NCBI GenBank assembly: GCA_051453625.1
Contig: JBOZIK010000001.1
Span: 82,936,689-83,000,688 of the forward strand
DNA from: Welwitschia mirabilis
Lineage: Eukaryota; Gnetophyta; Gnetopsida; Welwitschiales
Length of the DNA: 64,000 nucleotides
Direction: 5' to 3'
The notes below the pieces were generated by a model. It was given only the letters and a program-made list of their open reading frames with translations. It did not search any database and had not been told where the DNA came from. Position numbers and translations under genes: made by a program. Of the stretch, positions 10,817 through 23,290 are shown piece after piece (position 1 is the first letter of the stretch; every line of letters begins with the position of its first letter).

Positions 10817-13009
10817 AGCCTGGCCAGTCCTTGACAAAGTGAGTGATCAACTATATTGCGAGCCAATTTTACTAAGATAATTAATAAATAGAACAATGGA
10901 ATTTGAGTGAAATTTTATCATGCATGAATAGGTATAAAAAATCCATTAACTAATACAATAACCGATGTATTCATAAGCCTCCTACTTAACACATCATAAC
11001 AGAATGAATGATTGTCACATACAAATAAATCATAAAATGTAATAATAATAGTTAAAAATTATAATGTATATGAATAATTCAAGAAAGTAATGCTAAAACT
11101 AATGAGTAAAATGTAAGTAGTAATAATCTTAAAGAATGATGGATGAAAGGTTCATTAATGCATTCTACAAGGACAAAGTAAAAGCATAATTATGACATTC
11201 TTAGATGATATGAAACATAGATACTAGAAACTCAGTGAGTATGCTACTATGCTCCTATTAAATAGAGTTCATGAAATTTATTTAAGTAACATGAAATCAT
11301 ATTCAAATAACTCATCATAAATATGTATCATGAAAGCTTAAGATAATTCTTTTAAATTTAAAATTATAAATTTTTTACTTGATATCTTAAAAAAAATCTC
11401 AGAGAGGAATTAACCACATCCCCTCCCCCTCACCCTCCACAAGTGAAGTAAGATGTCATAGATTACATAGAGTAAAAAAAATGTATATTATCTTATTTAT
11501 TATGGGAATGGTAGCGATGGGACAAAAGTGATCAAATGAGATTTTTGGATAGATCATAAAAATTCTAAAAAAGTTTAAAAGCGAGCAAGTAGTTAAGAAG
11601 TAGCAGAAAAATAGAAATATATAAAAAGAGAAGAATTTAGTCTTAAAACTATGACCATTAGAAAAGAGACTTATCCAATGCTTAGAAGAACTCCTCAAAT
11701 TTATTCAAAACTCAATGAGTAGTCAAGATTTTGTAAGTGGATGTATGAAAAACCAAAAGCAAAGAAATAGAAAAAAATAGTAGCATAAAACAAAAGGAAC
11801 ACATCAATTAAAGTGAAAGAAAGTCATCAAATTAAAATGCTTAAAGTAAAAAGAACATTATAAAAAAAACTATGAGTGAAAATAAGAACACAATAACAAG
11901 AACTACAAAATGATCAAGTCTGAATTATAGAAGTGACTTTGAAAATACCAAATAAAACAACTAAGAAAAACATGATGACAATGGATAACTAGGAACATGA
12001 AGAAGATTGTTGACCCACCTAATATTACACCCTAGTAAAGTCCCTTGGAAGAAATCATAAAATCATTTGATAATAATGTATGAAATAATGTAAAAATTCA
12101 TAAAGTTGCACTCAAATAGGCAATAATTATGATGATGTTAAGTATGTCTAATGTTATCAAATAATGAATGATAAGATAAAAAGCTATTAAAATAGGTACT
12201 TATAATATATCAACTTAAAACAATAATAATATTTGAAAAAACATAAAGTGACTATATGGAAGGACTATAAATAAGTAAATAAAATAACTCTCAAAAACAA
12301 GCAATGCCTTTAATGACATGAGTGACATCACTGATCTCTTAGNNNNNNNNNNGGGAGTGAAACCATTATTAAAGGAGTAAAAACCTATACAACATGGCCA
12401 ACTACGCCCCTAGTGGAGTTCCTATAGCTACCATACCACACTATCAAAGGTTCCTCTTAGGAATATTTACCCTAATGCACTTACATTAGGACATAATGTG
12501 GACCATGTTTTGAAATATAACATGAAAGATTATGGTCTTTATTTATTTTTCTTTCTTTTATTCCTTTTTTTTATTTTTTTAAAATTGAATTCCAAATGAC
12601 CAAATACTCATATGGATAAAAGTTAAGTAATGAAATAAATAACAAGGAATAATAAGCTAAAATAACTAATTACTCACACCATTGAAAGAGAACAAAAGAA
12701 CTAAGGCATATTCCTTTAAAATGAAGTTCATAGACATACCAATATCTAAAGATTTGATGAAGTTAATATTATCATTTAAAATGCCCAAGTAAAATATTTA
12801 CTAATGATAGTTACTTTATAAAGTGAAATATTAGTTGAGTAAAAGATGTTCAAGTGATAGCATGACATTTATCAAAAGAATGAGCTAAAGATGAATTTAG
12901 ATAGTGGTAGAATGAAAATCCAAGGTAGGTGCTTCTATCATATTCAAGATTTAATTGAGTGAGATTTTAATGATTTTTAAATTTTATCCATTAAATTCTA
13001 AATTTCTTA
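10817..13009 (-). other. Post-integrase region of family 1, reversed
   Basis: This is collinear with 531-3155 of copy A when reversed. The best matches are around 12540-12290 (on the minus strand the 'aaaacatggtc' block, 'agtgtggtatggtagct' and 'aaaggcattgctt'). The tandem duplication of copy A seems single here. A 10-N gap lies at 12343-12352. The open frames at 11456-11698 and similar are chance, T-rich frames. Confidence 0.65.
10974..10989 (-). promoter_or_regulatory. Upstream polypurine-tract-like block
   Basis: The minus strand reads TTAAGTAGGAGGCTTA, matching TTAAGTAGGGGACTTA at 2995-3010 in copy A and a block at 56712-56730. It is conserved in three copies upstream of the LTR. Confidence 0.5.
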
Positions 13010-13205
13010 AGTGTTCAGATTAAACATTTTAAGATGTACTTTTTTGGAAGATAAGGACCTAACCATTGAGAAGTTTAACTACTTATGTAGAAAGTACACT
13101 CGGATATTATATGTTTTAGAAAACTAAGGGCTAAACCAAATAGAAAGTAACTAATAGAACATGAAAGATATGAAATTATTTTAGAGTAAAATAAATTGAA
13201 GGTTG
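13010..13205 (-). pseudogene. Ty3 integrase C-terminal remnant
   Basis: On the minus strand, across shifted frames, one reads a block ending YNIRVYFLHK and then WLGPYLPKKYIL. This parallels LLYNSQVCLLHNKL and LGPYLIEKVH of copy A (350-460) and the W-GPF block of plant Ty3 integrases. The DNA also aligns: 'gattaggtccttatctta' in copy A against 'ggttaggtccttatctt' here. Only the extreme C-terminus survives; upstream sequence does not resemble the integrase core, which places a deletion junction just to the right. Confidence 0.7.
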
Positions 13206-14900
13206 ATAGCATAAAATTTCAAAATCCAAATAAGAGGAAAAGAAGTGATAAATTTAGCTAACAAATAATATCTTATTATAACATTGTAAATCATGAGTAT
13301 CATTATATAATTCATTTAAATTACTACTTAAACAATGAATTTAAGAACTTTTTAAGGGCTTTTGAGAATGTTTAATAATATTAAGACTCTCCTTAAGATT
13401 CAACTTAAAGCATGGATTATTATTAAGAAGATAAGGCTTACTCCAATTTAAAATTCCAAGATATTCCAAGTCATACTTTTAAAATTAATAACTATTAAAA
13501 ACAAAAGGTAATATGAGCTTGATAGAAAAAGAAAGAATGTTACTTTGAGTATCACATGGAATTTTAAAAAGAAGAGATTGAGAGATAGGAGAAATAAACT
13601 CTTTAAAATTATGAGTTTCATGAAATTCAAGAAAAAAAACATGGCCTTAAGAATTATATGAAGGTTTAAATGTAAGAGATGGAAAAGGTTATCATGATCA
13701 AGGTTATAAGGTAATGTTAAAACAAAGGTAGAAATGAAGGGAAGGATATGATGTAGAGTTATACATGAAGGAATAAGTGGAAAGGATGTAGAGGTATGAG
13801 TATAATTAATAGGTCTCTCTTCTATGAAGTTTAAATGAATCTCTATGGTATTCAAGTGTGATTAGTTTATTCACTATTATCTTTATTATTATTTGATTAG
13901 ATTGATTCTTCACTTTCCTTGTCATTGTTTATGACTAAATATTCTTTTTCTTATTGAATATTGATTTCATTCTCTAAATTATTGGATTGACCAAAAAAAT
14001 CACCAAGAGAAATAAAAGCATCATCTTCATCTTTTAATTAAAAGTTTTAATATTTTTCATGAATAGATTCCTCATCCTGATTATCTAGTAGTAAATAAAT
14101 GGTAGTGATATAATCTAATATCTCAATATTGTCATCTAATAAATGGTCATCCTTATCTCGTTTGTTAAAATATTGAGTTGAGTTATTATTATATTCCCTT
14201 TGCTCATCTCCTAATGAGTAGGATGTTGAAGTTTAATCCAAAATTTCACCTTTTATTTGAAAGAAAGAATTATTAGCCTTTTTGTCTAAGTCCTCCTTAT
14301 TTCTATTAAGGTAGGATGAAGTAGGATAGTTTTGAGGATGTTGTATTGTAAAGGAACCTCAAGTTTGTAGCAGTATTTGTTGCAAGATTTCAACTAAATT
14401 TTCTATGTTATTATTGTTGTTTTCTATTGTTCTTAGTTATTCCATCAATTATTTCTTTTAAAGGATTATTTTCTTCCTTGTATTAGTTCATGGAAGGTGG
14501 TTCTTCTTCATAGTAATGCATGAGAGATGATTGGGGTTAATAAAAATAACTGTAAGAAGTTTGTCTAAATGAGGTGAAATCCCTAAAATGTGAAGAATCT
14601 TAATCATCATTTATATATGAGGTTTTAAAAAAATATGAGAAAGAATAAGAATTTTAAAAAGTGGAAGGAGCTCAATTCCTACTACCAACATCATTTTTTA
14701 TTGTTTTTCATCTTTTAAAAACCTCTCAAAGAGTTTTATCACAATAAACCTTAGAATATTTTATGTTTCTTCTTATTTCTACAAAAATCTCTCAAAGTGT
14801 TTTCTACTATTATACTTAGAAGTTTTTAAATTTTTTCTTCTTTCAATAAGAATGTCCCTAACAGTCCTTATATTATCATTCATTCAAGCAATTGAGAAGA
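13206..14900 (-). other. Unidentified internal region of copy D/E (gag-like?)
   Basis: The region lies between the leader and the integrase tail, where gag would be expected. Minus-strand frames give scattered readable stretches, such as one with NNSTQYFNKRDKDDHLLDD around 14200-14060 and an acidic stretch around 13930, with many stops. An open frame of 135 codons at 13855-13448 is hydrophobic and T-rich and matches nothing I know. A 66-bp tandem duplication lies at 14711-14842. This could be a decayed gag or a second frame specific to this derivative; I cannot assign it. Confidence 0.4.
14711..14842 (-). repeat. Two tandem 66-bp units
   Basis: Units 14711-14776 and 14777-14842 share CTCTCAAAG and the surrounding pattern. 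The period is a multiple of three, so the duplication would have kept the reading frame of a gag-like protein if it arose while coding. Confidence 0.6.
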
Positions 14901-15697
14901 ATAAAATAAGATAGTTTTATTTCAAAGTGATAAGAAAGATAAGTATACAATAAAGAATAACTTTTATTTTCTTTAATGTTTTATTGTTTTATTAAAACTA
15001 TTAATCTATAACACTCAAAAGATGTATAATTACTATTATTTTAACCATCATGAAAATAACTAACAAAATGGCTATAGAGAAAAAGGAAAATCTGATTCTA
15101 AAATAATAAAAATAGAAAGAAAAAAATTTCTTGAAACTTGATGTGCATACCTAGATTTTTCTTAAAGTTGAATAATCCTTCTCTAATATTTCCTTCAATT
15201 AAGTTCTACTCCCTTTAATATTTTGTCTTTCTACTAGAATTCACTATGTTTCTACATGCTTAGAAAATAAATATAAAATCAAAATAAAAAAATAATAAAT
15301 TATTATCCACCTTGTCTTAGGGATGATAGAAAGAATGATAATTATAGTAACAGAAACTTAAAACTTAGAAAAATTTACCAAAAACAAAAAACTAAACTGT
15401 CATCCAATTTGTTATGGGGAGAATAGAGAAGACCATAGTAACTTCATTATCTAACTATAAATAGAAAAACGTGATAAAAATAGAAATTAATTTTAACATT
15501 TTAGAACTATCATACCTAATTTCATTATGATGATAGAATGGATGACAAGGATTCTAAAAATATAAAAAATAAACTTTTCTGAAATAAATCTATTTTAATT
15601 TATACTAAAAATGCAGCACTAACTCAAATAAATAACCTAAATAGAAAATTTGAGATACTTATCTAGTTAGTGATAATTCTCTAGCTTCTTGCAATAT
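14901..15697 (-). other. Leader of copy D/E
   Basis: This is non-coding sequence after the primer site. It holds several short hairpin-type blocks of the TCATC...GATGA kind (about 15305, 15400 and 15510), like those in the leaders at 54182 and 63395. Confidence 0.5.
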
Positions 15698-15715
15698 TCC
15701 CTAGTAATGATGCCA
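15698..15715 (-). promoter_or_regulatory. Primer binding site, tRNA-Asp type
   Basis: The minus strand reads TGGCATCATTACTAGGGA, just inside the 5' LTR. The expected complement of the plant tRNA-Asp 3' end, used by Athila/Tat elements, is TGGCGCCGTTGCCGGGGA. Twelve of 18 positions agree and all six differences are C-to-T or G-to-A, as expected from deamination of methylated cytosine. Confidence 0.8.
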
Positions 15716-15721
15716 AAATAT

Positions 15722-16845
15722 TTCAGTATGAATTTATACATTATTTAAGTCCTTTAGATAAACATGTAAATCAAATTACTTATAGAAAAACATACACTAG
15801 TATAGATGGGAGTTCATTCGATCCTAATGAAGGCACTAGACTCAGAGTCTGAGAATTGATTTCAAAAGGTTTTTTTTTAGTCTTCTTATCTTTGAATAAC
15901 TAAAAGAAAATAACAAAATAAAATGCAATGCAAAATAAATGAAGATGAAATGCAAATGGAAGTGGAATGAATTCTATTGAATCATAATCCTCCTATAACA
16001 ATAACTAGCTTCTCTATAATTTAAATAAATTAATAAGAATACTTAAATTATTCCTAATAAACATAAAATATGAGATATACTAAATATAATATGGAATGTA
16101 ATATGAAATGAAAATGGAATAACAATGAAAATCTAAAACTAATCAAAGTCAAGCTTAACAAAGGTTACCCTTATGATCTAAATAAATTATAAAATCATTA
16201 CTTAAACTATAATCAAGTTAAACCATAAGGAACATAAAAAAATTGGAATGAAAAGAGTAATTATATTGATTCAAATAACTTTACATCTAATTACAATAAA
16301 GTAGTAACGCCTCAATTGAAGAGACTTGGCCTAACACTAAGAGAACTCCTTTTTATATCTATTAGATGGACCTCTCATTCTTTAATCTTCTGTCACAAGC
16401 ATATTGGATACCAAAGATGAATTCTAAGTAAGGACATCAAGGTATTTATAGTTTTACATTGGAAGTTCTAAAACCATAAGCCTAGAAGTCAGAGAAGAAA
16501 TCCTAGTAGCCTAAGTTGAGTGCATGACTCCATTACAAGGTAATTCGATCCTACTTATACCAAATAGTTGTCATCTCGACTATCATGACAATGACACTAG
16601 GGATGATGATCCTTAATAATAGATAAATCATTAGTATTCGGCTTCACAATCAGTCCCGTGGTTGGTTTCAGATGTGTTTTCATCCCTTATGTCATGTGGG
16701 TGATAATGAAGATGAAACCTCCTCAGAAAAAGGGCTTCATTGACTCTGGTCCACATAGCTGTCATAATGGACTATTATCCCATATAAATGTCCTATAAAA
16801 GTATTCCAAATACGCCATTAAATTCCACAAATTATCATTACAACA
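15722..16845 (-). repeat. 5' LTR of family 1, copy D
   Basis: This 1124-bp LTR is the cleanest full-length copy on the minus strand. It starts TGTTGTAATGAT at 16845 and ends near CATACTGAA at 15722, 6 bp from the primer site. It has a TATA block at 16443-16450. It matches LTR E across its length and LTRs A and B in reverse. A chance frame at 16788-17105 crosses its outer boundary and is not a gene. Confidence 0.85.
16443..16450 (-). promoter_or_regulatory. LTR TATA box (copy D)
   Basis: The minus strand reads TATAAATA in 'tgtaaaactataaatacc', the same wording as at 53453-53460. Confidence 0.65.
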
Positions 16846-18283
16846 CTAATTTTCTTTTAGCTCCTCTAATATCACATGCAACTAAGGATTTCTTAAAGGT
16901 TTTTTATCTTCTGACTCCCCCTAAACCTATAATTATGTTTGTTTTGACTTTTTCCTTTCTTCTTCTATCTCTTCTTCTCTGCTTAAATTATAATGTGATT
17001 TATAAAAACTTTGGGATTTCTTTTTACTTTTCTACTATTTTATCTCCTTTTTTTTCAATTTCAAAATATTATTTTTTTTTAAAATTATTTAGCTGTAAAT
17101 TTTGAAGATTTCTTAATAGAATATGATAAATATGCACTAGTTAAATTTGACCTCTTTGAGATGAGACCTAGATGGTGCTCTACTTATTTATTCTTCAACT
17201 ATTGGATGTTATTTTTCACTAAATTCTAAAAGTATCATTTTAAATCTAATGAAATTAATATTGATATCGATATTCAAATAATGTTAATCATAAGTTTGGT
17301 AAGGAGAGCATGTCCAAATGACTAATCTTAATGAAATAGTGTAATCATGGCTTTACATAGAATATAATTCTAATTAATCTTAAGAACTATTAATATGCAA
17401 TATACAGAGAGTTTACATAGGTATGTAGTAACTAGAGCTACCATATCTAATTAAAATATTGTAAAAATTAATCAAACTAAATAATGGAGCATATGAAACC
17501 ATGTCTTTTGTATCTATATTTTATATGAGAATTTCACTTGTTCTATTAAAAATTATAATTATTGAGTATATTCGTATTATTAAACCTATGGTATGAGTGT
17601 AAATTTTCTTAGGTGCACTTATGTATATTTGAAAAGAATCTTAATAATCNNNNNNNNNNNNNNNNNNNNNNNNNNNNNNNNNNNNNNNNNNNNNNNNNNN
17701 NNNNNNNNNNNNNNNNNNNNNNNNNNNNNNNNNNNNNNNNNNNNNNNNNTCAAGATTAATTTAATTATTGAGAATGGAAGGAGTAGTATGTAGAGTTATG
17801 CCACTTAGTTATGTTTTGAAATACCCTATAGCCTTACTAATCTCATGTATGTTTGAGTAAAGTTTATTCATCATGCATTTTGGAATACTTTCTATCAAAG
17901 TAATAAATTTTGGTTCAAAATGCTCAAAATGATGCATGATCTATAACTATCTATCCTTTTTAAAATTCAAGGTTCACTTTATAATAATGGATTTATTTTT
18001 CTATCTTTCAAATTTTTGCATTACCTGATTATGATAAAAGTTTTACACATATTATATTTCTCTGACCATCTCTTTTCTCTTTTTGATTTAGTTGTTCTTT
18101 TTATGCCACTCATTTTAATAATATTAATTGATGATAACTAATAACTAATACAAAATTACCAAAATAAAGTTCAAACTTTAAAAAATATTATTATAAAATG
18201 TAAATCTATATTATGCATCTTTTGATCTATCTTTTCCCCTTATAAATATGTCTATAGTATGATTTCTAAAGGATATAAGATAG

Positions 18284-18316
<33 letters not shown>

Positions 18317-18800
18317 TTTACTCTATAAGAGTGTCTAATGATTATTTTAATGATTAAAATGATGCTTTATTATTTCTATGAAGGGTATATTATAGTGAAG
18401 ACACTTTTATAAATAGAAAAGATGTTTAAATCACCATTTTAACATATCTATGATACTTTGTAGATAACTATACTTAACTATTTCAAAAACATAGTTTATT
18501 TGACCTATATGTTTACACCACTAAAGGCATTTATGATAAAAATTAAGCTAACTCATAAAGTTTATAGTTTTCTAATCTAGTTACATGTATACCTTAAGCT
18601 AAGTATGAAATGTTTTAATCTAATGAATATTTTTTCTAAGATAGAAAGTTAGTTGACCATGTGATAAACATTCACTAACACAGAAAGATGTCTATATTAA
18701 AAAACATATTTATTTTTGTTTAACTTAAGCTTAACATTTATTTCATTTTCTATCTCAACTCTTAAAATGAAAGATAGTTTTATTATAAAGTTAGGAGTTC
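16846..18800. other. No recognised gene; GA microsatellite
   Basis: This is AT-rich sequence between the family-1 LTR and the copia pol remnant. It may contain the 3' end of the copia element, but I could not find a second copia LTR here. It holds a 100-N gap (17650-17749) and a (GA)12 run at 18293-18316 preceded by GATA units. Confidence 0.4.
18293..18316 (+). repeat. (GA)12 microsatellite
   Basis: Uninterrupted GA repeats after a short GATA-rich lead. Confidence 0.95.
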
Positions 18801-18849
18801 AAAAAGATCAATACTAGGTAACTTATCTAATTTAGTATGGCTTAATGTT

Positions 18850-19420
18850 TTAGCATAATCAATTGAACTAGATTTTATCTAGTGGCTTGACAAAAATGTA
18901 TACTAGTTGGTTGTTCATCTTTATGTATTTTAATCTAATTTTTTCACTTTATACGTCATTATGAAGAAGTGGTGTCTTATCTTAATGCACTTTATTTAAG
19001 GTATTAAATTGGATTTTGGGATATATTTATCAAAATCTTATTATCATAATAGATTAGTATCTTTTCTATATTGATGCTAAAATCCTTTAGAGTTTATTTC
19101 ATCCACAAATTTATGCATAAAAACTTCCTATTATGTTGTACTTTGTCTCTGTAATGAATAATGTAGTTGAATTTTGATTTTTGATATCCTAGACTATCAA
19201 GAATTGTCTAAGTAGAGAATAGCTATTAGCTGTACTTCATTTTTCATCTTTTTAAATTGCATAATACACATCATAGTACTTTATAATATGAACATAGAAA
19301 TCCTTGAAATACTAAAGGTCCTAATTAGTAATAGCTTTCAGGTATTGAAAAATTATTTTAATAGGTTTTAAATAACACTCTCCAAGATCATGTTGGTATC
19401 TATCACAAATACCTAAACTA
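18850..19420 (-). pseudogene. Ty1/copia RNase H remnant
   Basis: RNase H degrades the RNA strand of the RNA-DNA hybrid during reverse transcription. On the minus strand one reads pieces equivalent to the TTEAEY block (FITETKYN), the block around PKIQFNT, then HNDV and NNQLVYIFVKPLD, which parallels the 'DQLADIFTKPL' end of copia pol. Stops interrupt every part. It is the last domain of the polyprotein, as expected in copia. Confidence 0.75.
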
Positions 19421-19479
19421 AGCATGATGTTTATTTTACTAGTTATGAGATAAAGTAAACTATTAATGACACTCTTATA

Positions 19480-20360
19480 AATTTTCTAATCTATCATTTT
19501 ACTAAATTCACATTTATCCAATTCGATTCTTATACTCATAGGTATTCCTTTGGCTTTTCTATCTACACCATACTTAATCAAAAAGTTCATAATGTGTTTA
19601 TCTTGTGAAATAAAAATTTCTTCATGACATTAGATGACTTATAGTCCAAAAACATTATTCATTTTATCCTACCAAGATCATTTTAAAATCTTCTTGCATG
19701 ATCTTAGAATATTTTTTGCTTAATTTTTCATTAATAGTATTGAATAAAATATCTNNNNNNNNNNTCTATAATATCATAATCTCAATGCCAATTGATTTAG
19801 TAAATAATATAACATTAGAAGTACCTCTTTTATAATAGTTCTAAAATAGATGTTTGGATAGCCTTTCATATCATGCTTTAGATGATTTTTTAGGTTCATC
19901 GAGTGTTTTATTTAAATTTTAAATGTTATTAATCAATTAATAATTAATAAAACCATTAGGTTATTTTACATATAATGATTCTCATAAGACTTTATTTAGA
20001 AAGGAACTCTTAGTAGTCAGTTGATATAGTGTGAACTCTGTGAAGTAAGAAAATCCTATTGACATCTTGATTAAGTTCATACATGATATTTTTGAAAAAA
20101 ATTTTTAAAATCTATCTCTTCTTATTGATTATAATTATTTGTTATTAATACTTCTTTATTTCTTATGACTACTACATCTTCATCTATTTTACTCATATAA
20201 ATCCACTTTATCCTAATAATTTGTCTATTATCTCATCTATGTACTAGTTTCCAAATATTGCATCTTTCAAATTAATTTAGTCTCTCTTGCATAACCACCA
20301 TCCATTTTTCATCATTTTTAGCTTCATGTAAGATCTTTAGCTTAACTTTAAATATTTATA
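19480..20360 (-). pseudogene. Ty1/copia reverse transcriptase remnant
   Basis: The N-terminal RT block is clear at about 20330-20150: VMQERLN, NIWKLV, IKWIYMSKIDED and VIRNKEVLI, which parallel the copia order (Q-EL-F--N-VW-LV, -KWV-K-K-DEDG, -RNKARLVA). The C-terminal block at about 19610-19480 includes KHIMNFLIKYGVD and a KGIPMS block. The catalytic YVDD box was not located; a 10-N gap (19755-19764) and decay lie between the two parts. Dead. Confidence 0.75.
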
Positions 20361-22449
20361 CTACATATCGACAAGAATTTTTTGTTGAACTATTAATATA
20401 CACTCAGCTATATTGGTTGCCAATTATGTTACTTGTGGAATGTGCCTTTTTTAGGATAATCAATCTAATGGGTTGTATTTTTATATCATTTACAAATTAT
20501 CTTTATCTAGTTTATGTCTTTATTTCTTTTCATCTTGCGTAATGTTTTTTTAATGTTTACTTTATCATCATCTTACATAATTAATGTTTTCAAGTTAGCA
20601 TAATCAATTTTAATATTAACAATTTCTTCTACAGTTAGTACTATTTGATAAAAACTCTATAATATTTGATAACTAATAAAGCCTAGATTTATGATAAAAT
20701 AAGTCATAATTTTACATTACCTTTTAAATTATAATACTACACCTAGATGTATCATTGTACTTTTTAGGTGATAGGGACCTTAGACACTTGGTAAGTTTAA
20801 AATAATGCACTATGATCTAGTTTGAAGCTCTTCATGATAATCATGATTAAGAGTTTAAGATTACTAGTGAAAATGTAGAGCATAAAGAACTACTTCAACT
20901 TATTAAATCTCGAGATAATTCATGATTCCTTTTTTATTATCATATCTCATCCACCTATTGATGTGATTATTCTGACTTATTTTAATACCAAATGCATGAT
21001 ATTGATAACATTAGAGCTTGTCTAGGCAATAACACCTTATAAATTTACATTTTAGTAGATATAATCGGTATAGTTCCACTTATGTTTGAGTTAGATTTGA
21101 TGTTTTCATGTAATGTAGGTTGTAAGGGATGAACTTGAATCAATTCAATTTTTAGAAATTGAGGTAGTTATTTTTCAAACTATCTATGATTCTATAGTAT
21201 TAGTCCATAACTAAAATAGTACTATAGCATCATATGATTGTTCTGCCAAGTTAATAAAAAATCACATATAGAAATTTAATGGTTATGATAATTCCTAGTT
21301 TAAAAATAATTCATGTGCACTTATAAAGCCCCATGTGAGTGCCAAACTCAAATAATAGTATTACTATATCAAATTTACATCATTTTGATTTTTTCAAGTT
21401 GAATTCAATTAATTCTTAAGCATTGAAAGGAGATTTTTTATCATATTTCTCCCTTATTTCTACATTTATAAGTTAATTTTCGCTCTACATTAGCTTTGGA
21501 AGCCTTATAAATTTGTCATTCTCATTTTTTCTATAAAAATCCAATTTTGGCCTCCTACTTCCTCTCACATTTCTTAATTCTACTTGATTTTGAATGTTTT
21601 ATTCTAATAACTATTTTAACATCTATTCTAAGTACTCTAAAGATTTTAATAATTTATAAGTCTAATTCTTTTAAATTTCCTCTTTGCCATTTATTTTTCT
21701 TCTTTATTTTTCTCTTTGTTCTAGTGAAAATAACTTAAAATTAACTATTTATTATTTTAATATAATAAAAATTTATACGCTAGTTTATTATCATCTAGTT
21801 ATTAATTTATGATCTAATTTAGATGTTTCACTACTTTTATAGTTTATTTCATGGTAAATCAAGAGTTATCTTTCAAATCAAATATATCATGATTTAGTCA
21901 AAAACCTTGTTTAAGTTTAACTATTAAAAGGATATTAAGTGCTACCTTTAATTTTATGTTGTACATTTTGTATAGGATGGAGTAAAATGTTTGAACTAGT
22001 CATATACATTCATGTTATATGATTTTAAGTAATGAACTTTTTAATAAAAATTCTTTTTATATAAAACTAACTTTAGCCATTTAACTACTTAAATCCTCTA
22101 ACTTATGTATTTAAGTTATAGATGACCTTTACAATCATAGTAATTATAAAAGATTATATATTTATATTTTATTGTATTTACATTTTTACATCTTTTGAAA
22201 TTATGCTATTACACATGTAGTTCTTCCAAGTAATTTTAAGCCATGTGTTTTAATTGCTTATATGTCACTTAAGAGAAATAATTATTTTATGATATAAAGT
22301 AAAAGTTTTATGAGATAATATTAATATTTCTATATGAATTCATGTCAAGTAACCATTGGTTTAATGCTCATTTGCTTTTGCTATATATGCAATTAGACCT
22401 AGGATATTTTTTACGTTTTAGTTTGAACTATTTATACTTGATGTTATTT

Positions 22450-23290
22450 CCTTAAGTTGAACTATTATGTTAAGTACACTTTTATTATTGTAAAGACTTA
22501 TAGCATGATACACATGTTATAAAATTGAGTTATTCCTTCATTTACTGGTCATAGAATACCCTAATAAAATCCCTTTATTAACTTTAGAATCAAATATTAT
22601 AATCCTATCTTTTTCATTAAGTTTAAGGCATTTGAATACAATATATGAAAATAACTTATAGATCATTTTTTATTAGGCCAAAGTTCATATGAAATTTTTA
22701 AAATGAAAGGTCTTACTAGAACTTTATTAGAAACATATCATGTTTTATTAATGGCTTTTTCCTAGAAGTAATATGAAACTTCTATATTATGAAGCATTTT
22801 CTTTTTATTTCATGAATTTTCCTATTTTTCTTTTTCACAAACGCATTTTGTTGTCATATTCTAAAGGCTAAAAATTAATGGTGCATGTCATCTAGTTCAC
22901 AAAATACTCTAAATCTTGCACTTTTAAGTACTTCATCATTGTGAATTATGATTCTTTTGATTTGATAATCTTTTACACTTTACAACTTACTATACAACTT
23001 AGTAAAATGGTCAAAGGCCTCATCATTATACATAAGGAAGGTCATCCAAGTGAATCTAGAATAATCATATGCAATAGCAAGATAGTAATGTTACTTACCA
23101 AGATTGTTAGTTTGTGATGAACCTATCACAACAAAATCTAAAAGATCTACTTTTTATTTTAGTAAGTGTTACATGTATAACCCTTGGAAATTTTATGATT
23201 GGATAAGCCTTTTCTCATGTTTTTAGATGATAATATTTTCATAAGGTTTATATTGATGTGTCCAAGATTCTTATGCCAAAGATTTACATT
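22450..23290 (-). pseudogene. Ty1/copia integrase remnant
   Basis: Integrase inserts the element DNA. On the minus strand the zinc-binding part reads NLGHININLMKILSS near 23260-23215, matching 'LGH-N---L--L'. The core reads AYDYSRFTWMTFL near 23080-23040, carrying the first catalytic Asp, then IKRIIIHNDE with the second Asp region. The QQNAFVKKKNRK block near 22855-22825 parallels PQQNG-VERKNR, where Glu is catalytic; here Glu is replaced by Lys. Several stops are present. Confidence 0.8.

Larger units (their letters stand above)
8787..16845 (-). mobile_element. Ty3/gypsy family 1, copy D/E, deletion derivative
   Basis: This element lies on the minus strand and has both LTRs: 5' LTR at 16845-15722 and 3' LTR at 10803-8787. 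A tRNA-Asp-like primer site sits at 15715-15698, and a polypurine tract at 10816-10804. The internal part is about 4.9 kb. It holds a leader, a gag-like or unknown stretch, the last part of the integrase and the post-integrase region shared with copy A. Protease, reverse transcriptase, RNase H and the integrase core were not found. It is therefore probably a deleted, non-autonomous copy. No convincing target-site duplication: the flanks are taaat and ctaat. Confidence 0.8.

Noticed and set aside
13448-13855. 135-codon minus-strand frame with several hydrophobic stretches
   Set aside because: Composition-driven Leu/Phe/Ile richness in AT-rich DNA; it lies inside a dead element and has no family resemblance. 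Not called a membrane protein.
8782-16850. Target-site duplication around the copy D/E element
   Set aside because: Flanking 5-mers are taaat and ctaat; the match is not better than chance in AT-rich DNA.
16788-17105. 105-codon open frame on the plus strand
   Set aside because: It crosses the outer boundary of LTR D, is T-rich and hydrophobic, and resembles no known protein.
18293-18316. GA repeats as a regulatory GAGA site
   Set aside because: No gene lies nearby; treated as a microsatellite, like that at 34842.
21547-21738. Small plus-strand frame within the copia region
   Set aside because: It lies opposite to the copia coding strand and is a T-rich chance frame.
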